From assembly GCF_004363175.1 (NCBI RefSeq), contig NZ_SNYR01000004.1, forward strand, positions 88,632-152,631: 64,000 bases of DNA. The letters run 5' to 3'. Within the stretch, counting starts at the first letter, position 1. Each line of letters starts with the position of its first letter. A program made the position numbers and the translations under genes. This stretch comes from Maritalea mobilis (lineage in GTDB: Bacteria > Pseudomonadota > Alphaproteobacteria > Rhizobiales > Devosiaceae). This document shows, one piece after another, positions 43,026 through 50,593 of this stretch. The notes beneath the pieces are model-generated. The model saw only the letters and a list, made by a program, of their open reading frames with translations. It was not told the origin of the DNA and did not search any database.

Positions 43026-43454
43026 TTGAATTTATCCGGATAAATTACACTTTGGTCGGCGATGATTTGCCGACCAAACTACGTCCATTTTGAAAAATTT
43101 TATATATCATTTTGTATCCCTTTTGGGGGTAGTTGGGAAAGGTGCTCAGTGGGCATGAGCGCTAGTTAACTAAATGATGAAATAAAGTGAATTTCTCCAA
43201 AATTTCATTGTTCAACTACACCACAAATTTCCATGACTTTTTGGTCAAAATCTTCGATTGATTTTTGACCTCATTTTGGCGTTGATCGCGCAAAACATCA
43301 GCTAATCCAAGGGAAATTGCACTGGCCGGGGGGTGGACAGCCGGGGGGAAGGCACGCAATAGTTGATGGGGTCGATGGGTATTTTTACTGCCAATCGCGA
43401 TGATTTTGCTTTTGTCCAGTCGGATGAATGCCAATGTAATTTTAGGAGGAAATT
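43026..43454 (+). other. 429-nt gap before the TeaA-like gene
   Basis: No gene is seen. Near nanA there is a perfect hairpin (43051-43078). The remainder is AT-rich to about 43300, then GC-rich with two copies of GCCGGGGGG (43325-43333 and 43340-43348) and a GGAGG ribosome site at 43446. The length and the change in composition suggest a long, possibly structured leader, or promoters responding to osmotic stress. I see no match to a riboswitch I know. Confidence 0.4.
43051..43078 (+). terminator. Hairpin downstream of nanA
   Basis: TTTGGTCGGC and GCCGACCAAA form a perfect 10-bp stem with an 8-nt loop, 25 nt after the nanA stop. The T-run is poor, so it could be a terminator or an mRNA-stabilising element. 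The TTTGGT/ACCAAA ends also resemble the GntR operator at 41994. Confidence 0.5.
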
Positions 43455-44474
43455 TTGAAAAAACTCACTAAACATACATTCGGAACACTGGCCTTTGCTA
43501 GTGCGATGACGATGAGTTTGACAGCTGCTCATGCCGACACTTGGCGGTATGCTTTTGAAGAAGCGCTGACAGAGGTTCAGGGCGTATATGCCCAAAAGTT
43601 TAAGGAAGAAGTTGAAGCCAATTCAGACCATGAAATTCAGCTTTTCCCATTCGGTACCCTTGGCGAGTCTGCTGATATTATGGAACAGGCGCAAGCTGGC
43701 ATTTTGCAGTTTGTGAACCAGTCTCCTGGCTTCACGGGCGCGCTGATTCCAGAAGCACAAGTGTTCTTTGTGCCGTACCTGCTGCCAACAGACCAAGAGC
43801 ATCTGGCTCGGTTCTACAAGCAGAGCAAGGCCATCAATGAGGACTTTCAGGATCTTTATGCCAATCAGGGCCTAGAGCTTTTGAAAATGTATCCTGAAGG
43901 CGAAGTGGCGATGACCACAAAAGAGCCGGTCAAAACATGTGAAGATTTGAACGAAGTGAAATTCCGTGTGATGACCAACCCGCTTTTGGTGGAAAGCTAC
44001 AAAGCCTTTGGCGCTACCCCAACGCCTTTGCCATGGGGTGAAGTGTATGGTGGTTTGCAAACCAACATCATTCAAGGTCAGGAAAACCCGACATTCTTCT
44101 TGTATTCAACCAAGATTTATGAGGTGACCGACCACATCACCTACACGGGCCACAACAACTTCACCACCGCCATTATGGCCAACAAAAACTTCTATGATGG
44201 CTTGAGTGAAGAAGATCAAAAAGTGATCCAAGATGCGGCGGCGGTCGCCTATGATCACATTGTGACCTACCAAAAAGGTTTGGCCGAGCAAGAGTTGGCC
44301 AAAATCAAAGAAGCTAAACCTGAAATGACCGTAACAGTGCTGAGCGAAGAAGAACGCCAGTGCTTTGTTGATGCGGCTGCTGAAGTTGAAGCCAAGTTCA
44401 TTGAAATGACTGGCGATAGCGGCAAGGCCATTTTGGAGCAGATGAAAGCTGATTTGGCCGCTACGGCTGAATAA
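43455..44474 (+). CDS. teaA: TRAP periplasmic binding protein, ectoine (TeaA/UehA) type
   Basis: 339 residues: signal peptide to about residue 27 (AHA-DTWRY). The mature protein has NSDHEIQLFPFGTLGESADI, GILQFVNQSPGFTGALIP, LLKMYPEGE and GATPTPLPWGEVYGGLQT, a very close pattern to Halomonas TeaA. TeaA binds ectoine and hydroxyectoine with Arg, Trp, Phe and Asn residues; Arg in FRVMTNPLL, Trp in LPWGE and Asn-Phe in ENPTFF are retained. The start is a TTG with GGAGG 4 nt upstream and no nearby ATG. The downstream small and large subunits and Usp gene match teaABCD. Confidence 0.85.
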   Translation: MKKLTKHTFGTLAFASAMTMSLTAAHADTWRYAFEEALTEVQGVYAQKFKEEVEANSDHEIQLFPFGTLGESADIMEQAQAGILQFVNQSPGFTGALIPEAQVFFVPYLLPTDQEHLARFYKQSKAINEDFQDLYANQGLELLKMYPEGEVAMTTKEPVKTCEDLNEVKFRVMTNPLLVESYKAFGATPTPLPWGEVYGGLQTNIIQGQENPTFFLYSTKIYEVTDHITYTGHNNFTTAIMANKNFYDGLSEEDQKVIQDAAAVAYDHIVTYQKGLAEQELAKIKEAKPEMTVTVLSEEERQCFVDAAAEVEAKFIEMTGDSGKAILEQMKADLAATAE

Positions 44475-44491
44475 TCATTTGCACGCTTAAA

Positions 44492-44526
44492 CTGCTCGGC
44501 CAAACGTGAGGGTTCTGGCCGGGCAG
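44492..44526 (+). other. Intercistronic hairpin after teaA
   Basis: CTGCTCGGCCA and TGGCCGGGCAG pair over 11 bp (one G-U) around a 13-nt loop between teaA and teaB. Position and form match the hairpins after the two other binding-protein genes at 30.5 and 40.1 kb. Confidence 0.65.
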
Positions 44527-44551
44527 CTCAATTTGCGTGGGGGAAAACATC

Positions 44552-45133
44552 ATGAGTGATGAGCATGACTTGCAAGAGCTCGATTCAGCTTTGCCGGGCT
44601 TTTTGGGGGTAATCGACACGGTGATTGGCCGTGTTGAATCTTTCTTATTGGCCGTTGGGGTGCTGTTGATGGCACTCAACACAAGTGCCAACGTTCTGGG
44701 CCGATTTGCATTCGGCAATTCCATCTTTTTTGCAGAAGAGCTAAATCGCATTCTGATCATTTTGATCACTTTTGCGGGGATCAGCTATGCGGCGCGCCAT
44801 GGGCGCCATATTCGCATGTCTGCCATTTATGATGCCATGCCGCCCAAACTGAGGCGGGTTTTGATGATTGCCATCACCCTAATCACCGCCGTGTTGATGT
44901 TTGGCCTTTGCTATTATGCCATCAATTATATCGGCACGCAGGCGTCACGCGGACGGGTGCTGCCTTCCTTGCAAATTCCGGTTTGGATCATATTGGTGTG
45001 GGTGCCAGTCGGCTTTTTCATGACCGGCATGCAATATCTGCTCACCGCCATCAAAAATATGACCTCGAAAGACATCTACCTCTCCACCGCAGTGTTGGAA
45101 GGGTACGATTCTGACGAAGAGACGGAAGTTTAG
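44552..45133 (+). CDS. teaB: TRAP transporter small subunit (TeaB-like)
   Basis: 193 residues, four helices at about 20-160, with [20 protein letters not shown] in helix 2 and a short cytoplasmic tail. The ATG at 44552 is preceded by GGGGGAAAA; a GTG at 44537 is in frame but would include that site. Membrane partner of TeaC. Confidence 0.87.
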   Translation: MSDEHDLQELDSALPGFLGVIDTVIGRVESFLLAVGVLLMALNTSANVLGRFAFGNSIFFAEELNRILIILITFAGISYAARHGRHIRMSAIYDAMPPKLRRVLMIAITLITAVLMFGLCYYAINYIGTQASRGRVLPSLQIPVWIILVWVPVGFFMTGMQYLLTAIKNMTSKDIYLSTAVLEGYDSDEETEV

Positions 45134-45144
45134 GGGGACAGGAC

Positions 45145-46431
45145 ATGGCAACGATTGTATTTCTTTCAATGATTGTCCTGCTTTTGCTGGGCTTTCCGAT
45201 GATGGTGCCGCTGATTGTTGGGGCAACCATCGGCTTTTTTATGATGTTTAATGGTTTCGGCCAGATGGAAACAATGGTGCAGCAAATGATGGCGGGTATT
45301 CGCCCCGCCTCGTTGATCGCGGTGCCCATGTTCATCTTTGCCGCTGACATTATGACCCGCGGTCAATCCGCGGGGCGGTTGATCAATCTGGTTATGTCAT
45401 TTGTGGGGCATGTGAAGGGCGGCTTGGCGGTGTCCACCGCAGCGGCCTGCACCATGTTTGGCGCGGTCTCCGGGTCCACCCAAGCCACGGTGGTGGCCAT
45501 CGGCTCGCCCTTGCGCCCACGCATGTTGAAGGCGGGTTACAAAGACAGTTTTGTTTTGGCGCTGATCGTCAACTCAAGCGATATTGCCTTTTTGATCCCC
45601 CCATCAATCGGGATGATCATTTATGGCGTGGTGTCCAACACCTCAATTGCTGAGCTGTTTATCGCGGGCATTGGGCCGGGTCTTTTGATCCTGTTACTCT
45701 TTTCGATCTATAGCTACATTTATGCGGTGCGCAACAATGTGCCGACCGAAGAAAAAGCCACTTGGGGCGAACGGCTCACCAGTTTGAGACAGGCCATTTG
45801 GCCCATGGGCTTCCCGCTGATCATTATCGGGGGGATTTATGGCGGCATTTTCAGCCCAACTGAAGCGGCTGCGGCCTGCGTGCTTTACGCTTTGGTGCTT
45901 GAAGTGCTCATTTTCCGCACCATGTCGCTGCAAAATGTGTATGACACGGCGAAATCTACCGGCCTGATCACCGCTGTGGTGTTTATTTTGGTTGGCGCCG
46001 GCGCGGCCTTTTCGTGGGTCATTTCTTTTGCGCAAGTACCGCAAGAAATTTTGAGCGCCATCGGGATCACTGAGATGGGACGCATCGGGGTGCTGTTTGT
46101 CATCTCCATTGCCTTCTTTGTCGGCTGCATGTTTGTTGACCCGATTGTGGTGATTTTGGTGCTGGTGCCCGTGTTTGCGCCTGTAGTGCAATCTTTGGGG
46201 CTGGACCCGGTTTTGGTGGGCACAATCATTACCTTGCAGGTGGCCATCGGCTCGGCAACACCACCCTTTGGATGTGATATTTTCACGGCCATTGCTGTGT
46301 TCAAACGGCCTTATATGGAAGTGATCCGCGGCACGCCGCCGTTCATTTTCATTTTGCTCAGCGTGGCTGTGTCCATGATCTTCTTCCCGCAAATTGCGCT
46401 GTTCCTGCGTGATCTGGTGTTTGCGAAATAA
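45145..46431 (+). CDS. teaC: TRAP transporter large subunit (TeaC-like)
   Basis: 428 residues with 12 or so helices. Motifs: FGAVSGSTQATVVAIGSPLR, FLIPPSIGMIIYGVVSNTS, GIYGGIFSPTEAAA and FVDPIVVILVLVPVFAP. Compatible-solute TRAP carriers use the sodium gradient to import ectoine at low cost. It starts 11 nt after teaB. Confidence 0.92.
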   Translation: MATIVFLSMIVLLLLGFPMMVPLIVGATIGFFMMFNGFGQMETMVQQMMAGIRPASLIAVPMFIFAADIMTRGQSAGRLINLVMSFVGHVKGGLAVSTAAACTMFGAVSGSTQATVVAIGSPLRPRMLKAGYKDSFVLALIVNSSDIAFLIPPSIGMIIYGVVSNTSIAELFIAGIGPGLLILLLFSIYSYIYAVRNNVPTEEKATWGERLTSLRQAIWPMGFPLIIIGGIYGGIFSPTEAAAACVLYALVLEVLIFRTMSLQNVYDTAKSTGLITAVVFILVGAGAAFSWVISFAQVPQEILSAIGITEMGRIGVLFVISIAFFVGCMFVDPIVVILVLVPVFAPVVQSLGLDPVLVGTIITLQVAIGSATPPFGCDIFTAIAVFKRPYMEVIRGTPPFIFILLSVAVSMIFFPQIALFLRDLVFAK

Positions 46432-46442
46432 AGGAGGACGAC

Positions 46443-46886
46443 ATGTTTAAATCTATCCTGGTGCCATTTGATGGATCGCAAGGCGCGGAAAACGCGTTGA
46501 AGATGGCGGTTGATTTGATCAAATCTGGCGATGGTGAGGGCAAATTGATGATCCTCACCGTCTATCGGCATCATTCAATGTTGGAGGCGTCCCTTTCTAT
46601 GGTACGCCCCAACGAGCCGGGCAATTTGGACGATGTAATGCGCGAACATGCCACTGAGGTAGCAGACCATGCGAAAAAGCTGGCGAAAGAAGCGGGATGC
46701 CCGAATGTGCACGCCTTCGTGTCGCCCGGTGGCGTTGCGCGGACCATCGTTAAATTTGCGGACAAGCACGACAATGATCTGATTGTGATCGGCAGCCGAG
46801 GCATGGGCTCAGTGGAAGAATATTTGCTGGGCAGTGTGTCCCATAAGGTCACTGGTCTTTCTAAGCGCCCGGTGCTTGTGGTTTAA
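46443..46886 (+). CDS. teaD: Universal stress protein (TeaD-like)
   Basis: 147 residues, a single UspA domain: FKSILVPFDGSQGAENALKM at the N-terminus and the ATP-binding loop VIGSRGMGSVEEYLLGSVS. In Halomonas the Usp protein TeaD follows teaABC and down-regulates ectoine uptake. The same gene order here supports that assignment. It starts 11 nt after teaC with AGGAGG upstream. Confidence 0.9.
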   Translation: MFKSILVPFDGSQGAENALKMAVDLIKSGDGEGKLMILTVYRHHSMLEASLSMVRPNEPGNLDDVMREHATEVADHAKKLAKEAGCPNVHAFVSPGGVARTIVKFADKHDNDLIVIGSRGMGSVEEYLLGSVSHKVTGLSKRPVLVV

Positions 46887-46905
46887 AACTGCGCAGATGA
46901 ATTTG

Positions 46906-46931
46906 GGGCGGCGCACAGCGCCGCCCTTTTT
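46906..46931 (+). terminator. Strong intrinsic terminator of the tea operon
   Basis: GGGCGGCGC-ACA-GCGCCGCCC forms a perfect 9-bp GC stem followed by TTTTT. It also separates the convergent aminotransferase gene. Confidence 0.95.
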
Positions 46932-46956
46932 CGTGGAACTTACAGATTGATCCCGT

Positions 46957-48276
46957 TTACCATCCGGCAAATTCGGTAACTTCGTCATCGTTGACTTTAC
47001 CCGCAGCCGCTTCGCTTATTGCTTGCGCTACAATGCGTGCCCCTGCCCTTGCCTCATCTTCGGACAAGATAAGAGGCGGCGTTAGTTCAAGCACGTTGGA
47101 ATTCATGCCGACATAATAAAAGACAGCGCCAAGCTGCCATGCGCGATAAACGGTTTTTTGCGCGAGTTCGGCATTGGGTTCATTGGTGCCATTTTTAATA
47201 AGTTCCACCCCAATGGCCAAACCCCGCCCACGTATATCGCCAACCTCTGGCTGCTGCGATGTTAGGTGGGCGATGTCGTCCATCAATATGCGCCCATTTG
47301 CCTGCGCTTTTGCGGCCAGATTGTCGGCTTGAATTGTATTTAGCACCGCTAGGGCCGCCGATGCAGAAACGGGATTGCCATGCAGCGTTTGCATTGAGAA
47401 GGCTGGGGCGTGATCCAAAATCCAAGCGGGGCCGACAATGGCGGAAATGGGCAGACCACCGCCCAACCCTTTGCCGAACACAACAATATCCGGCACAAAA
47501 TCTTCGTGCTCAAAACAGTGCAATTTGCCTGTTCGCCCAAGGCCCACTTTGACCTCGTCGCAAACCGTCAATATCCCATAATGGGCACATAATTTGGCGA
47601 GGCGCGACAGGAAGTTTTGAGGAGGCACGATCAGACCGCCATCGGCTTGAATAGGCTCCATAAAGAAGCAGGCAACTTCGTCACCGGGACAACTGGTTGC
47701 GAGAAGATTTTCGATATGCGCCAGCAATGCCTCCCCTGAGGGGTCGCCCTCAAATGGGCGGAAAGGATCAGGATAAGGCACCAGCGTGAGCCCGCTGGAC
47801 TTTGCTACGCCTTCTTGCGCCGAGTGCCCCGAAACAGACATAGAGCCTTGCGTGCCGCCATGATAGGCACCGGAAAATGCCATGATGCGAGACCGCCCTG
47901 TTGCGGCGGGCACAACCCGGGCCACAGTTTCGTTCGCATCACTACCAGAATGCCCAAGCCATACGCGGCGGTCGCCAGCGCCGGGCGTTAATTTAAGCAA
48001 AGTTTCGGCCAGCTCGACAGCTGGTTGATTTGTGCCTGATAGGATGGACGCGCCAGCCTGATTGGCAAGCGCGCCGTCCACCGCTGCGCGGATGGCCGGG
48101 TGGCTGTGGCCAAGGCTTGCAACGCCCCAAGAGGCCGAAAGGTCCAACAGTTCCCGTCCGCTATCTTCGATCAAAGTGCTTCCCGCGCCGCCAGAAACGG
48201 CAAGTGGGAAAAACCGCAATTTCTGAAGCATCGACAGGGCCGCCCCGTCGCGCTTATAAAGTGGTGTGCAGTTCAT
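46957..48276 (-). CDS. Class III PLP-dependent aminotransferase
   Basis: 439 residues. PLP-binding Lys269 lies in VVFGKGLGGGLP, with GHSGSDANE (phosphate loop), AFSGAYHGGT and VCDEVKVGLGRTG. This is the omega/4-aminobutyrate aminotransferase fold-type I group, acting on a terminal or omega amine or a dialkyl amino acid. It is second in the RpiR-GS-aminotransferase operon, with CTGGAGC before the ATG. The DoeD-type role in ectoine breakdown is possible given the tea operon, but the other ectoine-degradation genes are absent. Confidence 0.86.
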   Translation of the reverse strand: MNCTPLYKRDGAALSMLQKLRFFPLAVSGGAGSTLIEDSGRELLDLSASWGVASLGHSHPAIRAAVDGALANQAGASILSGTNQPAVELAETLLKLTPGAGDRRVWLGHSGSDANETVARVVPAATGRSRIMAFSGAYHGGTQGSMSVSGHSAQEGVAKSSGLTLVPYPDPFRPFEGDPSGEALLAHIENLLATSCPGDEVACFFMEPIQADGGLIVPPQNFLSRLAKLCAHYGILTVCDEVKVGLGRTGKLHCFEHEDFVPDIVVFGKGLGGGLPISAIVGPAWILDHAPAFSMQTLHGNPVSASAALAVLNTIQADNLAAKAQANGRILMDDIAHLTSQQPEVGDIRGRGLAIGVELIKNGTNEPNAELAQKTVYRAWQLGAVFYYVGMNSNVLELTPPLILSEDEARAGARIVAQAISEAAAGKVNDDEVTEFAGW

Positions 48277-48309
48277 GTCTGCTCCAGTTTTTAAGGCCGC
48301 GCGGACTGA

Positions 48310-49623
48310 TCAATAAACCTTGGAATAAAGTGCGCACTTTTCGAGGTCCGACATGTCTTTCACATGATCGATCTCAGCGCGTTTGAGGGCCAGATAGACT
48401 TCGCTAAATTGTGGATCGAACCAAGAGCGCACGGTTTCGTTTGCCTCAAAACGATCAAGCGCCTCGCTCAAAGTTTGTGGCAAACGCACATAGCCGCGTG
48501 CGTGCAACTCGCTCTCTGGCAATTCGGACAAATCTTCCTGCGTTACATTCGGCATCGGCAGATTGTCTTCAATGCCTTGCGCGCCCGCATGCACCAAAGC
48601 GGCCATCACCAAATAGGGTGACGCGGCAGCGTCTGCGGCACGGAATTCAAAATTATATTGTTTTGCGCGTTTCTTTTCGTCTTTCGCCGTGATCGGGCAA
48701 ATCCGAACGGACGCTTCCCGGTCATGATAGCCAAGATTATTGTATGCCGCGCTCCAGCGATGCGGGGTGAGCCGCAAATAAGAAATGTCGCTTGGGGCGG
48801 TGAGCGCCAAAAAGCTATCAAGATATTTCAAAATACCCGCAATAAAAGACCCTGTTGTGGCACTCATCCCATAAGGATGGTCAGCGTCATAGGTTGCCGG
48901 ATCGTCATTTTGATCTAGGAAGCTGATATGCACATGCACGCCATTGCCCACACCATCTGGATCAATGATCGGCACAAAGCTGGCATGATGACCCATGGTG
49001 CGGGCCAAGCGTTTGGTGAGCTCGCGCAGCAACACGGCCCAGTCTGCGGCTTTTTTGCCAAGTGCCGGTGCATTGGTCACTTCAAATTGGCGCGCTCCAT
49101 ATTCTTTCAAGAAAGTATCTGGCTCAATGCCCCCTGCTTCCATGGCGGCGACCAAGGCTTCACCAAACACGCGGTGGTGGGTGAATGCGCCGTAATTGAA
49201 CGCTTCCCCAGGTTGCAACTCTAGGTCTGGCATTTGAAACTCATGTTCAAAGGCGGCATTGACCTGTAAGCCCGCTGCGCGATCCAGCCGATCAAGCGCA
49301 TCCTGCAAAATTGAGCGCGGGCAAAGACCCCATGCGGTGCCGTCCAAATTACGAATATCGCCAAGAGCTAGGCGCTCCGCTGGCTTGCCCTTTTCCAGCT
49401 CAACTTCAATCTCCGCCTTCTCATCTGGCACGATCACCAAATCGCCCAAAGCGCCAAAAGGTGACGGGGCGATGGTGTCAAAACAGGTGATCAAACTATT
49501 GGTTGGCACCCAGCCAATGCCTTTTTTGGCGCGGCCTTCACGTTCTGACACAGGATAGGCTTTGCCACGCACTTGGCCAGAAAGGTCGCAAGTTGCGGCA
49601 AAGACGAGAGGGCTATTGATCAT
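48310..49623 (-). CDS. Glutamine-synthetase-family ligase (GlnA-like/GlnT type)
   Basis: 437 residues: an N-terminal beta-grasp portion, then catalytic segments NAAFEHEFQM (metal-binding Glu), GNGVHVHISFLD (ammonia/ATP region) and RLTPHRWSAAYNNLGYHDRE. It lacks the adenylylation Tyr loop of canonical GlnA. Related enzymes are gamma-glutamyl-amine ligases (PuuA-like) and other amide ligases, so an ATP-dependent glutamylation in a catabolic pathway is inferred. The ATG at 49623 (AAGGACG) overlaps the RpiR stop by 11 nt. Confidence 0.84.
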   Translation of the reverse strand: MINSPLVFAATCDLSGQVRGKAYPVSEREGRAKKGIGWVPTNSLITCFDTIAPSPFGALGDLVIVPDEKAEIEVELEKGKPAERLALGDIRNLDGTAWGLCPRSILQDALDRLDRAAGLQVNAAFEHEFQMPDLELQPGEAFNYGAFTHHRVFGEALVAAMEAGGIEPDTFLKEYGARQFEVTNAPALGKKAADWAVLLRELTKRLARTMGHHASFVPIIDPDGVGNGVHVHISFLDQNDDPATYDADHPYGMSATTGSFIAGILKYLDSFLALTAPSDISYLRLTPHRWSAAYNNLGYHDREASVRICPITAKDEKKRAKQYNFEFRAADAAASPYLVMAALVHAGAQGIEDNLPMPNVTQEDLSELPESELHARGYVRLPQTLSEALDRFEANETVRSWFDPQFSEVYLALKRAEIDHVKDMSDLEKCALYSKVY

Positions 49624-50470
49624 GTTTTCGTCCTTCAAAATTCAAGCGGGCCGCGTCCCAGGCCTCGATACGATTGCGGGTTTGATCCCAATTTGTCTCG
49701 GTCACCCGCGCCACAATGGCCTCAACCAGGGCCAGCGCTGCGGCATAACTGTCCCACACCGTGCCGCTATCAATAGGCACTGGCAGCACTTCTTGCGCAT
49801 CTTTTGAAATGGGTGACATCCATTTGTCCGTGACCAGCACAAGGCGTGCGCCTTGATCGTGCACGGCTTTTTGCGCCAGTTCGGCAAGCGATTTTTGATA
49901 ACGCCGGAAATCGATGGTCACCAAAATATCTTTCGGCCGCATGCGCAGCAAATATTCGGGCCACACTTCAGGATCAGAGGGCAAGTGAAACACATTGGCG
50001 CGATATTGGCGCAAATGGCGCGACAAATATTGCACAATAGGATCACTCATGCGCCCACCAATCAGATAGAGGCCGCGTTTGTCATCTGACAACATGGCGC
50101 ACACCCGTTCAAATTGGCTGGCGGAGATCATTTCGCAGGTCTCTTGCAGCAATTGCTCGGCCCTTTGAAAAAATCCTTTCAAATAATCATCACCTTCCAC
50201 CTGCCGCCGGGTCGGGTGCAAATCCACAGGAGATTTTTGCCCCTCTTTCAATTCAGCGATCAGTTGCTGCTGAAAATCTTGAAAGCCTGCATAGCCAAGT
50301 TTGGTGACAAAGCGTGAGATGGTAGGGGCTGAAACGTTGGTTTTCTCAGCTAAAACCTGAATCGGAGCCAAGCCCGCAAAAGGATAATCCGCCAAAATAG
50401 CAGAGCTGAGCTTGCGCTCATTGGCGGTAAATTCATCCGCTTTTTCTGCGAGTTGTACCCGTACTGTCAT
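49613..50470 (-). CDS. RpiR/MurR-family transcriptional regulator
   Basis: 285 residues: N-terminal HTH_6 domain (about 1-77, with VLAEKTNVSAPTISRFVTKL) and a C-terminal SIS domain (about 125-260, GLYLIGGRMSDP and TIDFRRYQK). SIS domains sense phosphosugars or similar ligands. It is first in the minus-strand run and divergent from the Liv-type importer. Two matching palindromes in the gap are likely operators. Confidence 0.88.
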   Translation of the reverse strand: MTVRVQLAEKADEFTANERKLSSAILADYPFAGLAPIQVLAEKTNVSAPTISRFVTKLGYAGFQDFQQQLIAELKEGQKSPVDLHPTRRQVEGDDYLKGFFQRAEQLLQETCEMISASQFERVCAMLSDDKRGLYLIGGRMSDPIVQYLSRHLRQYRANVFHLPSDPEVWPEYLLRMRPKDILVTIDFRRYQKSLAELAQKAVHDQGARLVLVTDKWMSPISKDAQEVLPVPIDSGTVWDSYAAALALVEAIVARVTETNWDQTRNRIEAWDAARLNFEGRKHDQ

Positions 50471-50501
50471 AAATTCCTCCCCACATTCGCCATTATCGCA
50501 A

Positions 50502-50558
50502 ATGAAAAAAATTCGTCAATAAAAATTTTATCTGTTGACTTTGAAAAATATTTATCAA
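50502..50558. promoter_or_regulatory. Pair of RpiR operator candidates
   Basis: TTGAAAAATATTTATCAA (50541-50558) is an 18-bp inverted repeat with one mismatched pair. ATGAAAAAAATTCGTCAA (50502-50519) matches it at 14 of 18 positions and lies 39 bp away. Both sit in the 123-nt gap between the divergent RpiR and importer genes. Confidence 0.6.
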
Positions 50559-50593
50559 ATCCTAAATGCAACCAATCTGGTGGGGGAGAATAA

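Noticed and set aside
43277..43292. Sigma-54-like TGGCGTTGATCGCGCA before teaA
   Set aside because: GG and GC spacing fits, but the -12 element is not TTGC and no enhancer dyads or activator gene lie nearby.
43302..43595. Minus-strand frame across the teaA start region
   Set aside because: It runs through the teaA ribosome site and signal peptide on the opposite strand and has no family features.
46957..48276. Aminotransferase as part of an ectoine degradation operon
   Set aside because: Ectoine hydrolase, N-acetyl-diaminobutyrate deacetylase and semialdehyde dehydrogenase genes are not in the window. The gene is convergent with the tea operon and grouped with RpiR and GS-like genes.
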